From: Streptomyces sp. WMMC940 | GTDB taxonomy: Bacteria; Actinomycetota; Actinomycetes; Streptomycetales; Streptomycetaceae | Assembly (NCBI RefSeq): GCF_027460265.1 | Contig: NZ_JAPZBC010000001.1 | Span: 806,001-870,000, forward strand | Length of the DNA stretch: 64,000 nucleotides | Direction of reading: 5' to 3' | Part shown: positions 24,817 to 31,944 of the stretch, in pieces | Numbering within the stretch: the first letter of the stretch is position 1 | Layout: each line of letters begins with the position of its first letter | Made by a program: the position numbers and the translations under genes | Notes under the pieces: generated by a model | What the model saw: only the letters and a program-made list of their open reading frames with translations | Told to the model about the DNA's origin: nothing | Database searches by the model: none

Positions 24817-25568
24817 TCACCGGACGACTCGCCCCGGAGCCGCCGTCCGATCCAGGGCACGAGGTGCTCCCGGGCCCATTGGATGTTGTCGCGGCGGACT
24901 TCGTAGCTGCCGCGCGGCGGCAACGGCGGCCAGGGCTGGTCCGGGTCGGCGGGCACGTCCAGACCGAGCACCTGCGCCGCGCGCAGCGCCACGCGTGTGT
25001 GCCCCTCGGGCGAGAGGTGCAGCCGGTCGGTGTCCCAGGCCCGCCTGTCCTGCACGGACCTGAGCGACCAGAGGTCGAGGACGGGGCAGTCGTAGCGGTC
25101 GGCGATGGCACGGACGTGTGCCGTGTACGTGGCGATCTTCCCCCGGAGGTGGCGGAGTACGGGCACCCCGCGGGTGTCGAAGCCGGTGGTCACCATCACC
25201 GTGCCCACGGAGGCGGCGAGGTCGGCGACGGCCCGCTCGAAGCGTTCGGCGACGTCGTCGGGGTCGCTGCCGGGCCGGATGATGTCGTTCCCTCCGGCGC
25301 AGAACGTCACCAGCTCGGGGGCGAGTTCCTTGGCGCGCGGGACCTGTTCCTCGACGATCTGGTCGAGGAGCCTGCCGCGCACGGCGAGATTGGCGTAGCG
25401 GAAGGTGTGTTCCGGTAGACGGTCGTCCAGCAGGACCGCGAGACGGTCCGCCCAGCCGACGAACCGGCTGTCGGGTCCGGGGTCTCCGACGCCCTCGGTG
25501 AAGCTGTCACCGATCGCCGCGTACGACCCGAAGGAGTCCTTTGCTCTTGATCGCGAATCATCTGCCAC
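24777..25568 (-). CDS. SGNH/GDSL hydrolase
   Basis: 263-aa SGNH-family esterase/lipase. Block I GDSFTEG carries the nucleophile Ser near residue 22. Gly of VRGRLLDQ and Asn of CAGGNDI (block III) form the oxyanion hole, and block V DRLHLSPEGH gives the Asp-His pair. There is no signal peptide, so an intracellular esterase is expected. It starts at GTG with GAGGTGA about 11 nt upstream. It lies downstream of the M23 peptidase gene on the same strand but is separated from it by a strong hairpin. Confidence 0.85.
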   Translation of the reverse strand: MADDSRSRAKDSFGSYAAIGDSFTEGVGDPGPDSRFVGWADRLAVLLDDRLPEHTFRYANLAVRGRLLDQIVEEQVPRAKELAPELVTFCAGGNDIIRPGSDPDDVAERFERAVADLAASVGTVMVTTGFDTRGVPVLRHLRGKIATYTAHVRAIADRYDCPVLDLWSLRSVQDRRAWDTDRLHLSPEGHTRVALRAAQVLGLDVPADPDQPWPPLPPRGSYEVRRDNIQWAREHLVPWIGRRLRGESSGDHVEPKRPDLLPL

Positions 25569-25726
25569 GTCGAGTCATCATTCACCTCGCGAAGTGACCT
25601 ACGCCACCGTAGGGAGGGGTTGACGGCGCGTGATATAGACCACCAGGTCAGTTTTCGGCAAAGCGGGAATAGCCATCGGACACGGCCCGCCGCCCGACAC
25701 CGGAACCGGCGGGCGCGGAACGAAGC

Positions 25727-25760
25727 CGTCCGCCGGCCCCCTGCGCGGGGCCGGCGGACG
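25727..25760 (-). terminator. Hairpin terminator after the M23 peptidase gene
   Basis: A perfect 14-bp inverted repeat (CGTCCGCCGGCCCC) with a 6-nt loop lies 30 bp downstream of the peptidase stop. Confidence 0.75.
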
Positions 25761-25789
25761 AGGACGCCGCGTGAGGTACCGACGCGACG

Positions 25790-26791
25790 TCAGATCGTGA
25801 CCCCGTGCTGACGCAGATAGGCCAGCGGGTCGATGTCCGACCCGTAACCGGGGCTGGTGCGGATCTCGAAGTGCAGGTGCGGGCCGGTGGAGTTGCCGGT
25901 CGAGCCGGACAGGCCGATCTGCTGGCCACCGGTGACGCTCTCGCCGGAGGAGATGGAGAGCTGGGAGAGATGGGCGTACTGCGAGTAGGTGCCGTCGTTG
26001 TGCTTGATGACGACCTCGTTGCCGTACGCACCGCTCCAGCCCGCCGAGACGACGGTGCCGGGGCCGACGGCCTTCACCGACGTGCCGGTGGGGGCGATGA
26101 AGTCCACACCGGTGTGATAGCCACTGGACCACATGGCACCCGCGGTCCTGTACGCGGTGCTGACGCCGCCGACCACCGGGGCGAAGTAGCCCGAGGGGAT
26201 GTTCTTGACGGCACTGTCGGCGGCAGGAGCCTGGACGGCAGCGGCCGCGGGAGCAGAGGCGCCGCGGTCGGCGGTGCGGGAGGCGCGCTCGGCGGAGGCG
26301 GCCGGCTTCTCGGCTTCGGCCTTGGCCGGGGCCTTCGCCTTGACCTTCACCGGGGCCTCGGCCTTGCGCTCGGTCGACTGGGCCTTCGCGTGCGGCTTCG
26401 CGTCGGCCGGGGCCTTCGGCCCGACGTGGAGGCTGAGCCGCAGACCCGGGTGGATCAGCGACGGGTTCCCACCGACGGCGGCACGGTTGTCGGCGTAGAG
26501 CTTCTTCCAGCCGCCCGCGACATCCTGCTCGGCGGCGATCTTCGACAGATGGTCACCCACCACGACGGTGTAGGACTCGACCGCCTTGCCGGCCTGCGGC
26601 GCCTGGAGGACGAAGGCCTGGTGCACGGTCGGGGCGACAGGTCCGGCTGCGGGCGCGGACTGCCCTGCGGCGTTCGCGCCGGCGGCACCGACGAACGGGA
26701 TGGCGATGGCGGCCCCGCCCGTACCGGCGGCGACGAATCCGCGCCTGAACGGGCTGGTCCTCGGACGGCGGTGCTTCCCCTTACCGGGCAT
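25790..26791 (-). CDS. LysM/M23 peptidoglycan endopeptidase
   Basis: 333-aa secreted cell-wall hydrolase. The N-terminus has a basic stretch (KGKHRRPRTSPFRRGF) and a hydrophobic signal (VAAGTGGAAIAIPFVGAAGANA). A LysM domain spans about 72-122 (ESYTVVVGDHLSKIAAEQ, NPSLIHPGLRLSL). An Ala/Lys-rich linker follows, then an M23 (lysostaphin-type) domain with zinc ligands in SGYHTGVDF and GPHLHFEIR. It cleaves peptide cross-links in peptidoglycan. A c-di-AMP riboswitch occupies the leader, in line with control of resuscitation and germination hydrolases in Streptomyces. Confidence 0.93.
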   Translation of the reverse strand: MPGKGKHRRPRTSPFRRGFVAAGTGGAAIAIPFVGAAGANAAGQSAPAAGPVAPTVHQAFVLQAPQAGKAVESYTVVVGDHLSKIAAEQDVAGGWKKLYADNRAAVGGNPSLIHPGLRLSLHVGPKAPADAKPHAKAQSTERKAEAPVKVKAKAPAKAEAEKPAASAERASRTADRGASAPAAAAVQAPAADSAVKNIPSGYFAPVVGGVSTAYRTAGAMWSSGYHTGVDFIAPTGTSVKAVGPGTVVSAGWSGAYGNEVVIKHNDGTYSQYAHLSQLSISSGESVTGGQQIGLSGSTGNSTGPHLHFEIRTSPGYGSDIDPLAYLRQHGVTI

Positions 26792-26808
26792 GGCGCATTC
26801 CTCTCCGC

Positions 26809-26974
26809 CGCCTGCGAGGTGAGCTGTCGGGTTCGGGCTGGAGCTGCCCGGCCGCGCCGTGAGCGCGGCTTCACCCCGAGCCGTCCGGGGTCACGGAACG
26901 GCGCAGTACCTGGGTCCCCCGCTCCTGCCACATGTGGGTGGGTGCGATATTCCGGACGGCGGCAGGATTAGGCG
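26809..26974 (-). promoter_or_regulatory. c-di-AMP (ydaO/yuaA) riboswitch
   Basis: The leader of the LysM/M23 gene contains the conserved ydaO core. Read on the minus strand: GCGGGGGACCCAGGTA, then CGGGGTGAAGCCGC, then GGGCAGCTCCAGCCCGAACC, then CGACAGCTCACCTCGCAGGCG. The closing P1 helix is CGCCT (26970-26974) with AGGCG (26809-26813). The aptamer ends 17 nt before the ATG. In this class c-di-AMP binding turns expression off. Bounds are approximate. Confidence 0.88.
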
Positions 26975-26993
26975 TTCCGACCGGATTGCGGTG

Positions 26994-27023
26994 ACCGTAG
27001 AGGAGTCGGGTCGGCGTGAACAA
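26994..27023 (-). promoter_or_regulatory. Candidate promoter for the riboswitch-M23 transcript
   Basis: On the minus strand TTGTTC (27018-27023) and TACGGT (26994-26999) are separated by 18 nt and lie directly upstream of the aptamer. Confidence 0.4.
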
Positions 27024-27543
27024 GCCGTCATTTCCACCGGGAATCGACCTGCCGGATATCAGCACACATTTCCCGGTCACACTCCGTGGATCGCGGATCT
27101 TCGATTTCCACGCGGACAAGGGAGTTGAGCCGTCCCACGCTCCACGGAACGTCACGGATATGATTCAGCTCACGGCTGGACGCGGCCTCCATTTCCAATC
27201 AGGGCGCGTCACCCTAAAGCATCCAATACGGACACATCACCCATTGCGGACGCAATACGCTCAAGGGTGCGAGTGGCACAGAAAAACACCTTTCACCCGT
27301 CCTGTCGGAATTCCATTCCCACAACCCGTGAATTGCGTGGTCGGTCCCAGCCGGCGAGCGGCATCGGTCCCCGCGGGGACCTCCCAGACTCCGACAACTC
27401 CGCACATCGTCGGGGGGAGTTCGACGACGGGCAACGGCCTGGCGGACACGGGTCGAGATGATTGCCTGAGGAATCGATGTCGTAGTGTCAGCACCGCGCC
27501 CTCGTCGGCGAGCAGCGCCGACCGCAGACACGGAGGAGCCCCC
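27024..27543. other. AT-richer intergenic region
   Basis: About 520 bp, noticeably less GC-rich than the rest. A plus-strand frame is open all the way into the phosphatase gene, but it has no ribosome site or family resemblance and is not called. A weak promoter candidate for the phosphatase is TTGCCT (27462) with TAGTGT (27483), 15-nt spacing. Confidence 0.5.
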
Positions 27544-28359
27544 GTGACGCAGCAGCTGCCCCAGACCCCGTCGACCGAACCCGAACTGTCCGGTGTGCGC
27601 AACTTCCGGGACGTGGGCGGACTGCCGACCGTGGACGGACGACGCGTTCGGTACGGACGGCTCTTCCGCAGCGGCCATCTCGCGCACGCGACGGACACCG
27701 ACGCGGCCTTCCTCTCCTCGCTCGGGCTCCACACGATCTTCGACTTCCGCAACTCCGCGGACCAGCGGCTGGAGGGCCCGGACGTCGAACTCACCGGGGT
27801 GCGCAACGTCAACATCCCGCTGTCCGACCCGGCCGACGGGGCCGAGTTCTGGCGAATGGTCCGGGACGGCGACCTCGACCAGCTGAAGTCGATCCTCGCC
27901 GACGGCCAGGCGGCCGGGCGGATGATCGCCTCCTACCGGATGATCATCAAGGAGCGCACCGCCGAGCACAGCCGCGTCCTGCACGCGCTGGCCGAGGACA
28001 GCACGCCGGCGCTGATGCACTGCGCGGCGGGCAAGGACCGGGCGGGTCTGTCCATCGCCGTCTCGTTGCTGGCCGTGGGGGTCGAGCGGGACGCCATCGA
28101 GGCGGACTACCTCAAGTCGAACGACCCGCACCGGCGCTACAAGGTGCGCCGCAGCGACAGCTCGCCGGCCGGGATGTCACCCGAGGTGATGGAGTTGCTG
28201 AGCCCGCTGTTCGACGCCCGCGCCGAGTACCTGGCGGCGGCGTTCGAGACCATGGAGGAGGTCTGGGGCAGCACCGAGCGCTACCTCTCGGACGGCCTCG
28301 GCCTCACGGGCGCGACGCGGGAGCGCCTCCGTGGGCGGCTGGTCGACGGGACGGTCTGA
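27544..28359 (+). CDS. Tyrosine-protein phosphatase, PTP/lipid-phosphatase type
   Basis: 271-aa phosphatase of the Y_phosphatase3 (MptpB/LipA-like) family. The N-terminal mark NFRDVGGL appears near residue 18. GRLFRSGHLA precedes it structurally, and the active-site loop HCAAGKDRAG shows C-x5-R with the AGKDR form of dual-specificity, phosphoinositide-capable members. It probably dephosphorylates Tyr or a phospholipid in the cytoplasm. GTG 27544 has GGAGGAG upstream and begins just before the conserved core. The gene converges on hpnO. Confidence 0.88.
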   Translation: MTQQLPQTPSTEPELSGVRNFRDVGGLPTVDGRRVRYGRLFRSGHLAHATDTDAAFLSSLGLHTIFDFRNSADQRLEGPDVELTGVRNVNIPLSDPADGAEFWRMVRDGDLDQLKSILADGQAAGRMIASYRMIIKERTAEHSRVLHALAEDSTPALMHCAAGKDRAGLSIAVSLLAVGVERDAIEADYLKSNDPHRRYKVRRSDSSPAGMSPEVMELLSPLFDARAEYLAAAFETMEEVWGSTERYLSDGLGLTGATRERLRGRLVDGTV

Positions 28360-28471
28360 GCGGCGGCGGACGGCCCGGTCCGCAGCCGCCCCGGCGCACC
28401 GCGCACCGGCGCACCGGCGCACCGGCACGGAGGGAATCGCCCGGCACGCCCCGCCCGGTGACCGTGCGGGA

Positions 28472-28498
28472 GCCGGGCCGCGGCGTCCGCGGCCCGGC
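28472..28498. terminator. Hairpin between convergent phosphatase and hpnO genes
   Basis: A perfect 12-bp stem (GCCGGGCCGCGG) with loop CGT lies 4 bp beyond the hpnO stop, usable in both directions. Confidence 0.75.
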
Positions 28499-28501
28499 GG
28501 T

Positions 28502-29887
28502 TCAGCGGCCCGCGACCGCCTGCTTCACGAGGGTCCTGCCGAAGTCCCACATCAGCCCACTGCCGCCGTGGGCGTCGTCCATGACGGCGGTGAAGGCCTC
28601 GACGAACCGGTCGACCTCCGGTTCGCCGATGATCAGCGGCGGAATCAGCTTGATCACTTCCAGCCGGTCGCCGGAGACCTGGGTCAGGATGCGGTGCCGC
28701 TGCAGCAGGGGCACGACCACCATCTGGGCGAACAGCCCCTTGCGGGCCGCCTGCAGCATCGTCCAGCGGCTGCGGAGTTTCAGCGACGACGGTCTGCCGA
28801 ACTCGATCCCGATCATCAGTCCGCGCCCACGGACCTCGTGGAGCAGTTCATAACGGCCGACGAGCGCGGCGAGCCGCGTCCGCAGCAGGTCCCCGGTGGC
28901 CCTGGCGTTCGCGACGACCTGCTCGTCCTCGATCACCGACAGCACGGCGAGACCGGCCGCCATGGCCTGGGCGTTGGAACCGAAGCTCGCCGAGTGCACC
29001 AGCACCCGGTCCATCGACGAGTAGACCTTCCTGAAGATCCAGTCCTTGCCCAGGGTCGCACCGACCGGCACATAGCCGCCCGACAGGGCCTTGGCGACGC
29101 AGACCAGATCGGGCTCGACGCCGTCCTCGTGCTGGTGGGCGTAGAAGTCCCCGGTCCTGCCCAGCCCGGTCTGCACCTCGTCGGCGATCAGCAGCGCCCC
29201 GTGCCGGCGCAGCAGTTCCTGCGCGGCGTTCAGGAACCCCGGGGGTGCCTCGTGCACCCCCTTGCCCTGGATCGGCTCCACGACGAAGGCGGCCACGTCG
29301 CCGCGTGCCAGTTCCCGCTCCAGCGCCGCCAGGTCCCCGAGTTCCACCGCGGTGTCCGGGAGCAGGGGGCCGAAACCGTCGCGGAATCCCGCCTCGCCGT
29401 TGACCGACAGCGAGCCGGCCGTCAGCCCGTGGAAGGCGTGGCCGCAGTACAGGATCCGGGGCCGGCCGGTCGCGTACCGGGCGAACTTCAGAGCCGTCTC
29501 GACCGCCTCCGTACCGCTGCTGCAGAAGAAGACGCGGTCCAGGTGGGGGCTGTGGGCCAGCAGCTTCTCGGCGAGCAGTCCGGGCAGGGGCGGACAGTCG
29601 AAGCGGGTCAGATCGGCGAGGGAGGCGTCCAGGACGTCGTGGAGCGCCTTGCGGACGACCGGGTGGTGCCTGCCGAGGCCCATGACGCCGAACCCCGAGA
29701 GCATGTCGAGGTAGTCGTTGCCCTCCTCGTCCCAGAAATGGGCGCCCTCCCCGCGCTCGTACACCTTGTCGAAGCCGATGGTCCGGAGCATGCGGGGCAG
29801 TTGGTGGTTGAGATACCGGCTGTGCAGCCCGTACCGTTCGCCGCCGCGCTCCGCGAGCAGCTTCGTGAGGTCGAACTCGTTGCTCAT
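28502..29887 (-). CDS. hpnO: Hopanoid aminotransferase (aminobacteriohopanetriol formation)
   Basis: 461-aa class-III, PLP-dependent aminotransferase. Key segments are FCSSGTEAVETALKFAR (cofactor phosphate), the FHGLTAGSLSV region, LIADEVQTGLGRTGDFYAH (Asp for the pyridine ring) and VCVAKALSGGYVPVGA with the Schiff-base Lys. Position at the end of the hopanoid operon marks it as the HpnO-type enzyme that aminates the C35 side chain to give aminobacteriohopanetriol. An ornithine aminotransferase-like role is less likely. ATG overlaps the upstream remnant gene by 4 nt (ATGA), so its translation is coupled to that small frame. Confidence 0.88.
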   Translation of the reverse strand: MSNEFDLTKLLAERGGERYGLHSRYLNHQLPRMLRTIGFDKVYERGEGAHFWDEEGNDYLDMLSGFGVMGLGRHHPVVRKALHDVLDASLADLTRFDCPPLPGLLAEKLLAHSPHLDRVFFCSSGTEAVETALKFARYATGRPRILYCGHAFHGLTAGSLSVNGEAGFRDGFGPLLPDTAVELGDLAALERELARGDVAAFVVEPIQGKGVHEAPPGFLNAAQELLRRHGALLIADEVQTGLGRTGDFYAHQHEDGVEPDLVCVAKALSGGYVPVGATLGKDWIFRKVYSSMDRVLVHSASFGSNAQAMAAGLAVLSVIEDEQVVANARATGDLLRTRLAALVGRYELLHEVRGRGLMIGIEFGRPSSLKLRSRWTMLQAARKGLFAQMVVVPLLQRHRILTQVSGDRLEVIKLIPPLIIGEPEVDRFVEAFTAVMDDAHGGSGLMWDFGRTLVKQAVAGR

Positions 29888-30156
29888 CCGCCGCGCTCCT
29901 CGATCTCCGGGGTGTCGGGGGTCGACCCGGCCGTCCGCGCCTCCGGGGACGGGGGTGCGTCCGCCTGCCCGCACCGGGCGAGGACGGCGGCGACGGCCCC
30001 GGCGATGTCGACCGGGGTCAGCCGGACGTCGGCCGGCACCTCGGCCCGCCCGGCGGGGGCGAGGAACTCCCTGGGCTCCTCCGCCGGTTCGTCGAGTTCC
30101 GCTTCCGTCAGCGCCTCGAGGTCGCGCGGCCCCCGGATGTGCTCGAGAATCGTCAC
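29884..30156 (-). pseudogene. dxs remnant: in-frame fusion of the two ends of DXP synthase
   Basis: 90-codon frame. Residues 1-32 (MTILEHIRGPRDLEALTEAE, then ...REFL) are the N-terminus of Streptomyces 1-deoxyxylulose-5-phosphate synthase. Residues 31-62 (FLAPAGRAEVPADVRLTPVD, then IAGAV) match its C-terminus. About 570 residues, including all thiamine-diphosphate and active-site parts, are gone, so it has no DXS activity. The junction lies at EFL, which occurs at both ends in full-length homologues and fits recombination between short repeats. GTG start with GAGAGGGGG upstream; the stop overlaps hpnO. Related clusters carry ispG and dxs here (from memory). Confidence 0.82.
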
Positions 30157-30226
30157 GCTCGTGCCCCCTCTCCGGTCCGTTGGACTCCGGCAGGGGCGGT
30201 CGGCTTCCACCGGCCGCCGCCCGCTC

Positions 30227-31249
30227 TCAGCTCCCGCTACCCGACACGGTTTCCCGCGCGGCGCGCAACGACTCCTTCAGGGAGCCCATGGTCGCCAGGA
30301 CGGCGGTCGGCTCGTAGCCGCAGTGCGCCATGCAGTTGGCGCAGCGCGGGTCCCTGCCGCGCCCGTACTTGCTCCAGTCCGTCTCCTCGACGAGCTCCTT
30401 GTACGTGGGGACGTAACCGTCGCTCATCAGGTAGCAGGGGCGCTGCCAGCCGAAGAGCGAGTAGTTCGGAATCGCCCAGGCCGTGCAGGGGAAGTCGACC
30501 TTGCCCTCCAGGAAGTCCAGGAAGAGCGGGGAGTGGTTCAGCCGCCAGCGCCGCCGGTTGCCGTCGGCGAAGGCCTTCCGGAACAGCTCGCGCGTCTGCT
30601 CGACACCGAGGAAGTGCTCCTGGTCGGGGGCCTTCTCGTAGGCGTACGCGGGGGAGATCATCATCTCGTCGACCTCGAGGTCGTCGTTGAGGAAGTTCAG
30701 CACCTCGATGACCGTCTGCGGGGTGTCGGTGTTGAAGAACGTGGAGTTGGTGGTGACGCGGAAGCCGCGCCGCTTGGCCTCCTTGATCGCCTCCACCGCC
30801 TCGTCGAAGACGCCCTCCTTGGCGACGGACTCGTCGTGCCGCTCGCGCAGCCCGTCGATGTGGACGGCGAAGGCGAAGTACCGGGACGGGGTGAACCGGT
30901 CCATCTTCTTCCGCAGCAGCAGGGCGTTGGTGCAGAGGAAGACGTACTTCTTCCTCGCCACCAGCTGCCGCACGATCTCCTCGATCTGAGGGTGCATCAA
31001 GGGTTCGCCGCCCGCGATCGAGACCATCGGGGCGCCGGACTCCAGAACGGCGCCCACGGCCTGGGCGACCGGCATCCGCTGCTTGAGGATCCCGGCCGGG
31101 TGCTGGATCTTCCCGCAGCCCTCGCACTTCAGATTGCACGCGAACAGCGGCTCCAGCTCCACGATCAGCGGGAACTTCTCACGCCTGCGGAGCTTCTGTT
31201 CGAAGAGATAGGTCCCGACCCTGATGGTCTGGCGGAGCGGCATGGCCAT
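30227..31249 (-). CDS. hpnH: Adenosyl-hopane synthase, radical SAM
   Basis: 340-aa radical SAM enzyme that adds the 5'-deoxyadenosyl radical to diploptene to form adenosylhopane. The cluster motif is CNLKCEGC (C-x3-C-x2-C) near residue 40, followed by GGEPLMHPQI. A C-terminal CANCMAHCGYEPTAV Cys cluster is characteristic of HpnH. ATG 31249 was chosen for AGGAGGTGA 5 nt upstream; the frame could extend 13 codons further. It follows hpnG after 5 nt. Confidence 0.93.
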   Translation of the reverse strand: MAMPLRQTIRVGTYLFEQKLRRREKFPLIVELEPLFACNLKCEGCGKIQHPAGILKQRMPVAQAVGAVLESGAPMVSIAGGEPLMHPQIEEIVRQLVARKKYVFLCTNALLLRKKMDRFTPSRYFAFAVHIDGLRERHDESVAKEGVFDEAVEAIKEAKRRGFRVTTNSTFFNTDTPQTVIEVLNFLNDDLEVDEMMISPAYAYEKAPDQEHFLGVEQTRELFRKAFADGNRRRWRLNHSPLFLDFLEGKVDFPCTAWAIPNYSLFGWQRPCYLMSDGYVPTYKELVEETDWSKYGRGRDPRCANCMAHCGYEPTAVLATMGSLKESLRAARETVSGSGS

Positions 31250-31254
31250 CTGGC

Positions 31255-31944
31255 TCACCTCCTGGGGAGCAGCAAAGAACGGTGCCATTCGTAGAAAGCG
31301 GGCAGTACGGCACGCAGAACGCGGAAAGCTGATATTCCACCGCGCACCGTGCCGATACGGACCAGCTCATGCTCTGGAGCGTCCACGACCACCCGGACGG
31401 CCGCAACCGGGAGCACCCCGGCTCCCCGGGCGCTGCGGAGCGTCGCGGCGGACTCCATGTCCACCGCGATCGCGCCGGTCGCCGCCAGCCCGGTCCGCTC
31501 CTGTCCGCGCACCACGTGGTCGGAGGCGGTGAGCGGGCCGGTGTGCACGGTGCGCCCGGGCACCGCCCTGGCCAGCGCCTCCGTCAGCACGTCCGTGGCC
31601 GTGCAGGGCGTGGTGCCCCAGGGCCCCCGGGTCTCGTCGGCCACCACCACGTCGCCGGGGTGCATTCCCGGGGCGAGTCCCGCGCAGAAGCCGGAGGCGA
31701 TGACCCCGGCCGCCGGGGCGGCCCCGGCACGGCGATCGGGACCGCCCGCTCCGTCACCCAGCGCCTTCTCGAGGGCACGTTCCGCGTTCTTCGGGCCCAT
31801 GCCCGTTCGGAGCAGGGTCACCGGCCCCGGCGCGCCGCTGCGGGCGCCCGCGCGCAGGGCCAGCCGCTCGATACCGAGGGCGCAGGCGATCAGCAGCGGC
31901 GGGACCGGTGCGTCGGCGGGCGGCGTGCCCGGGGCGGCGGACAC
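31255..31944 (-). CDS. hpnG: Adenosylhopane nucleosidase
   Basis: 229-aa nucleoside-phosphorylase-like protein (PNP_UDP fold). LLRTGMGPKNAERALEKAL, ASGFCAGLAPGMHPGDVVVAD and GAIAVDMESAAT (the substrate-ribose Glu in DMES) match the MTA/SAH-nucleosidase superfamily. HpnG removes adenine from adenosylhopane to give ribosyl- or phosphoribosylhopane, the precursor of bacteriohopanetetrol. GTG start directly abutting the squalene-hopene cyclase stop. Lies between shc and hpnH as in other Streptomyces clusters. Confidence 0.9.
   Translation of the reverse strand: MSAAPGTPPADAPVPPLLIACALGIERLALRAGARSGAPGPVTLLRTGMGPKNAERALEKALGDGAGGPDRRAGAAPAAGVIASGFCAGLAPGMHPGDVVVADETRGPWGTTPCTATDVLTEALARAVPGRTVHTGPLTASDHVVRGQERTGLAATGAIAVDMESAATLRSARGAGVLPVAAVRVVVDAPEHELVRIGTVRGGISAFRVLRAVLPAFYEWHRSLLLPRR

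Noticed and set aside
27016..27543. Open frame extending the tyrosine phosphatase by 176 residues
   Set aside because: Lower-GC region with no ribosome site; the family N-terminus starts after GTG 27544, which has GGAGGAG.
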